Notes under the pieces: model-generated | Seen by the model: the letters and a program-made list of their open reading frames with translations, nothing else | Told to the model about the DNA's origin: nothing | The model's database searches: none | Shown here: positions 62,343 to 64,000 of the stretch, piece by piece | How the letters are laid out: each line of letters begins with the position of its first letter | How positions within the stretch are numbered: position 1 is the first letter of the stretch | Assembly (NCBI RefSeq): GCF_001691415.1 | Contig: NZ_LRRR01000001.1 | Location: 62,001 to 126,000 of the forward strand | DNA length: 64,000 nt | Direction of reading: 5' to 3' | Source of the DNA: Pararhodobacter sp. CCB-MM2 | Lineage (GTDB): Bacteria > Pseudomonadota > Alphaproteobacteria > Rhodobacterales > Rhodobacteraceae | Position numbers and translations under genes: made by a program

Positions 62343-64000
62343 ATGAACAATCCCCGTCACAACACCCGCGACATCTTCCCGCCGACCGGGCCTGAGATCA
62401 CCGCCAAGTCCTGGCAGACCGAGGCGGCGATGCGGATGCTGATGAACAACCTGCATCCCGATGTAGCCGAGAACCCGCATGAGCTGGTGGTCTATGGCGG
62501 CATCGGTCGGGCGGCGCGGACCTGGAAGGATTTCGACCAGATCGTTGCGAGCCTCAAGTCGCTGGAATCGAACGAAACCCTGCTGGTGCAGTCCGGCAAG
62601 CCGGTGGGCATCTTCCGGACCCATGCCGATGCGCCGCGGGTGCTGATCGCGAACTCGAACCTCGTGCCGCATTGGGCCAATTGGGACCATTTCAACAAGC
62701 TCGATAAGGCCGGGCTGATGATGTACGGCCAGATGACCGCCGGGTCCTGGATCTATATCGGCACACAGGGCATCGTGCAGGGCACCTACGAGACCTTCGC
62801 CGAGGCCGGACGCCAGCATTACGGCGGCAGTCTGAAGGGCAAGTGGATCCTGACCGCGGGTCTGGGCGGCATGGGCGGCGCGCAGCCGCTGGCGGCGGTG
62901 ATGGCGGGGGCCTGCTGTCTGGCGGTCGAATGCGACGAGACGCGCGCCGATTTCCGCATCCGCACCCGCTACTGCGACGCGAAGGCGCATACGCTCGACG
63001 AGGCGCTGGCGCTGATCGCTGAGTGGACCGCCGCGGGCGAGGCCAAGTCGGTCGCGCTGATCGGTAACGCGGCCGAGGTCTTCCCCGAGCTCGTGCGCCG
63101 GATGAAGGCGGGCGAGGTGCGGCCGGATATCGTCACGGACCAGACCTCGGCGCATGATCCTGTCCATGGATACCTTCCGCTCGGCTGGAGCGTGGCCGAG
63201 TGGCGCGCGAAGCAGGAGAGCGATCCGAAGGCGGTGGAGAAGGCCGCGCGCGCCTCGATGAAGACGCATGTCGCGGCGATGGTCGACTTCTGGAACGCGG
63301 GCGTGCCGACGCTGGATTACGGCAACAACATCCGGCAGGTCGCGCAGGAGGAGGGGCTGGAGAATGCCTTCGCCTTCCCGGGCTTCGTGCCGGCCTATAT
63401 CCGGCCCCTGTTCTGCAAGGGGATCGGGCCGTTCCGCTGGTGCGCGCTCTCGGGCGACCCCGAGGATATCGCCAAGACCGACGCGAAGATGAAGGAGCTG
63501 TTCCCCGAGAACGCCCATCTGCATCGCTGGCTTGACATGGCGGCCGAGCGGATCGCCTTCCAGGGTCTGCCGGCGCGGATCTGCTGGATTGGCCTCGGCG
63601 ATCGTCACCGCGCGGGTCTCGCCTTCAACGAGATGGTCCGCAATGGCGAGCTGAAGGCGCCGGTGGTGATCGGACGTGATCACCTCGACTCGGGCTCGGT
63701 CGCCAGCCCCAACCGTGAGACCGAGGCGATGAAGGATGGCTCGGATGCCGTCTCCGACTGGCCGCTGCTGAACGCGCTTCTGAACACCGCCTCGGGCGCG
63801 ACCTGGGTGTCGTTGCACCATGGGGGCGGCGTGGGCATGGGCTTCTCGCAGCATTCGGGCATGGTCATTGTCTGTGACGGCACCGAGGAGGCCGACGAGC
63901 GCCTTGGCCGCGTGTTGTGGAACGACCCGGCGACCGGCGTGATGCGCCACGCCGATGCGGGCTATGACATCGCCGTTGACTGCGCCAAGCAGCATGGGCT
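62343..64000 (+). CDS. hutU: Urocanate hydratase (gene continues past the window end)
   Basis: The first 552 residues of urocanase, which adds water to urocanate to give imidazolonepropionate; nearly complete compared with the usual 555-560 aa. The NAD-binding segment is [20 protein letters not shown] (about residues 171-190), and the active-site Cys is in [49 protein letters not shown] is conserved. AGGGAAA lies before ATG 62343, 17 bases after hutG. Confidence 0.96.
   Translation, partial: MNNPRHNTRDIFPPTGPEITAKSWQTEAAMRMLMNNLHPDVAENPHELVVYGGIGRAARTWKDFDQIVASLKSLESNETLLVQSGKPVGIFRTHADAPRVLIANSNLVPHWANWDHFNKLDKAGLMMYGQMTAGSWIYIGTQGIVQGTYETFAEAGRQHYGGSLKGKWILTAGLGGMGGAQPLAAVMAGACCLAVECDETRADFRIRTRYCDAKAHTLDEALALIAEWTAAGEAKSVALIGNAAEVFPELVRRMKAGEVRPDIVTDQTSAHDPVHGYLPLGWSVAEWRAKQESDPKAVEKAARASMKTHVAAMVDFWNAGVPTLDYGNNIRQVAQEEGLENAFAFPGFVPAYIRPLFCKGIGPFRWCALSGDPEDIAKTDAKMKELFPENAHLHRWLDMAAERIAFQGLPARICWIGLGDRHRAGLAFNEMVRNGELKAPVVIGRDHLDSGSVASPNRETEAMKDGSDAVSDWPLLNALLNTASGATWVSLHHGGGVGMGFSQHSGMVIVCDGTEEADERLGRVLWNDPATGVMRHADAGYDIAVDCAKQHG

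Overview
The window is a compact, high-GC stretch of chromosome from an alphaproteobacterium, most likely a member of the Rhodobacteraceae (Paracoccus/Rhodobacter-like; I cannot name the genus). The reasons are an aapJQMP general amino-acid transporter, an Atp12-type F1-ATPase chaperone, an NDUFS6-like zinc-finger protein, a 41-aa type-B L36, a HutF-type histidine pathway, an RpoH-type promoter and RNA thermometer before a small heat-shock gene, and a dispersed 'GGATATTTT' intergenic repeat that I recall as typical of this family. I see no insertion sequence, prophage, integrase or CRISPR array. Most of the window reads as core or stable accessory chromosome.

Layout. 1-1527: 3' end of argB, a 4Fe-4S protein and a SixA-type phosphatase, chained by overlaps. 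1755-6270 (minus): aapJQMP. 6516-10671 (minus): rarA-crcB-rluC-HAD phosphatase-ATP12, the last four joined by ATGA overlaps. 10936-12673: a CobW/COG0523 GTPase and a basic-tailed unknown protein. 12693-15316 (minus): an NMT1/ThiY-like ABC importer, then a stand-alone N-formylglutamate amidohydrolase paralogue (15550-16434). 16488-16931: promoter, tRNA-Val(GAC), rpmJ and terminator. 17012-18661: a secreted caspase-fold protein whose catalytic residues look replaced. 18694-27144 (minus): a branched-chain-type ABC importer bracketed by two acyl-CoA ligases, which suggests uptake and CoA activation of an aromatic or fatty acid. 27276-30839: small stand-alone genes (DUF2267, CDF transporter, DUF1801, ChaC, DUF599). 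30914-34878: promoter/operator and glcDEF (glycolate oxidase). 35015-36475: a trypsin-like protease and hsp20 with heat-shock control. 36477-37830: DUF2798 and PhzF. 37835-44572 (minus): MoxR, DUF58 and two large membrane proteins, with DUF1285 divergent. 45323-47305: DeoR regulator with an unusual 10-bp-phased upstream array, plus an MFS transporter. 47363-52380: subtilase, an orphan ABC ATPase, a zinc-finger protein, pirin with a hairpin over its ribosome-binding site, an MDR oxidoreductase and a 42-aa protein. 52723-56594: polA, rluE, MmcQ/YjbR. 56730-64000: the five-step histidine utilisation cluster, hutC-hutF (minus) divergent from hutI-hutH-hutG-hutU (plus), with a HutC-like dyad between; hutU runs off the window.

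The least ordinary signals are regulatory. They are the ROSE-like thermometer before hsp20 (35935-35957), six TGCR boxes at exact 10-bp spacing before the DeoR gene (45323-45376), an 11-bp hairpin burying the pirin ribosome-binding site (50173-50220), strong hairpins after each of three transporter binding-protein genes, and a 16-bp perfect palindrome upstream of polA. Among proteins, the degenerate caspase-fold protein with three alternating repeats and two peptidoglycan-binding domains is the one most worth study. I did not find a clear multi-gene system that is wholly new.
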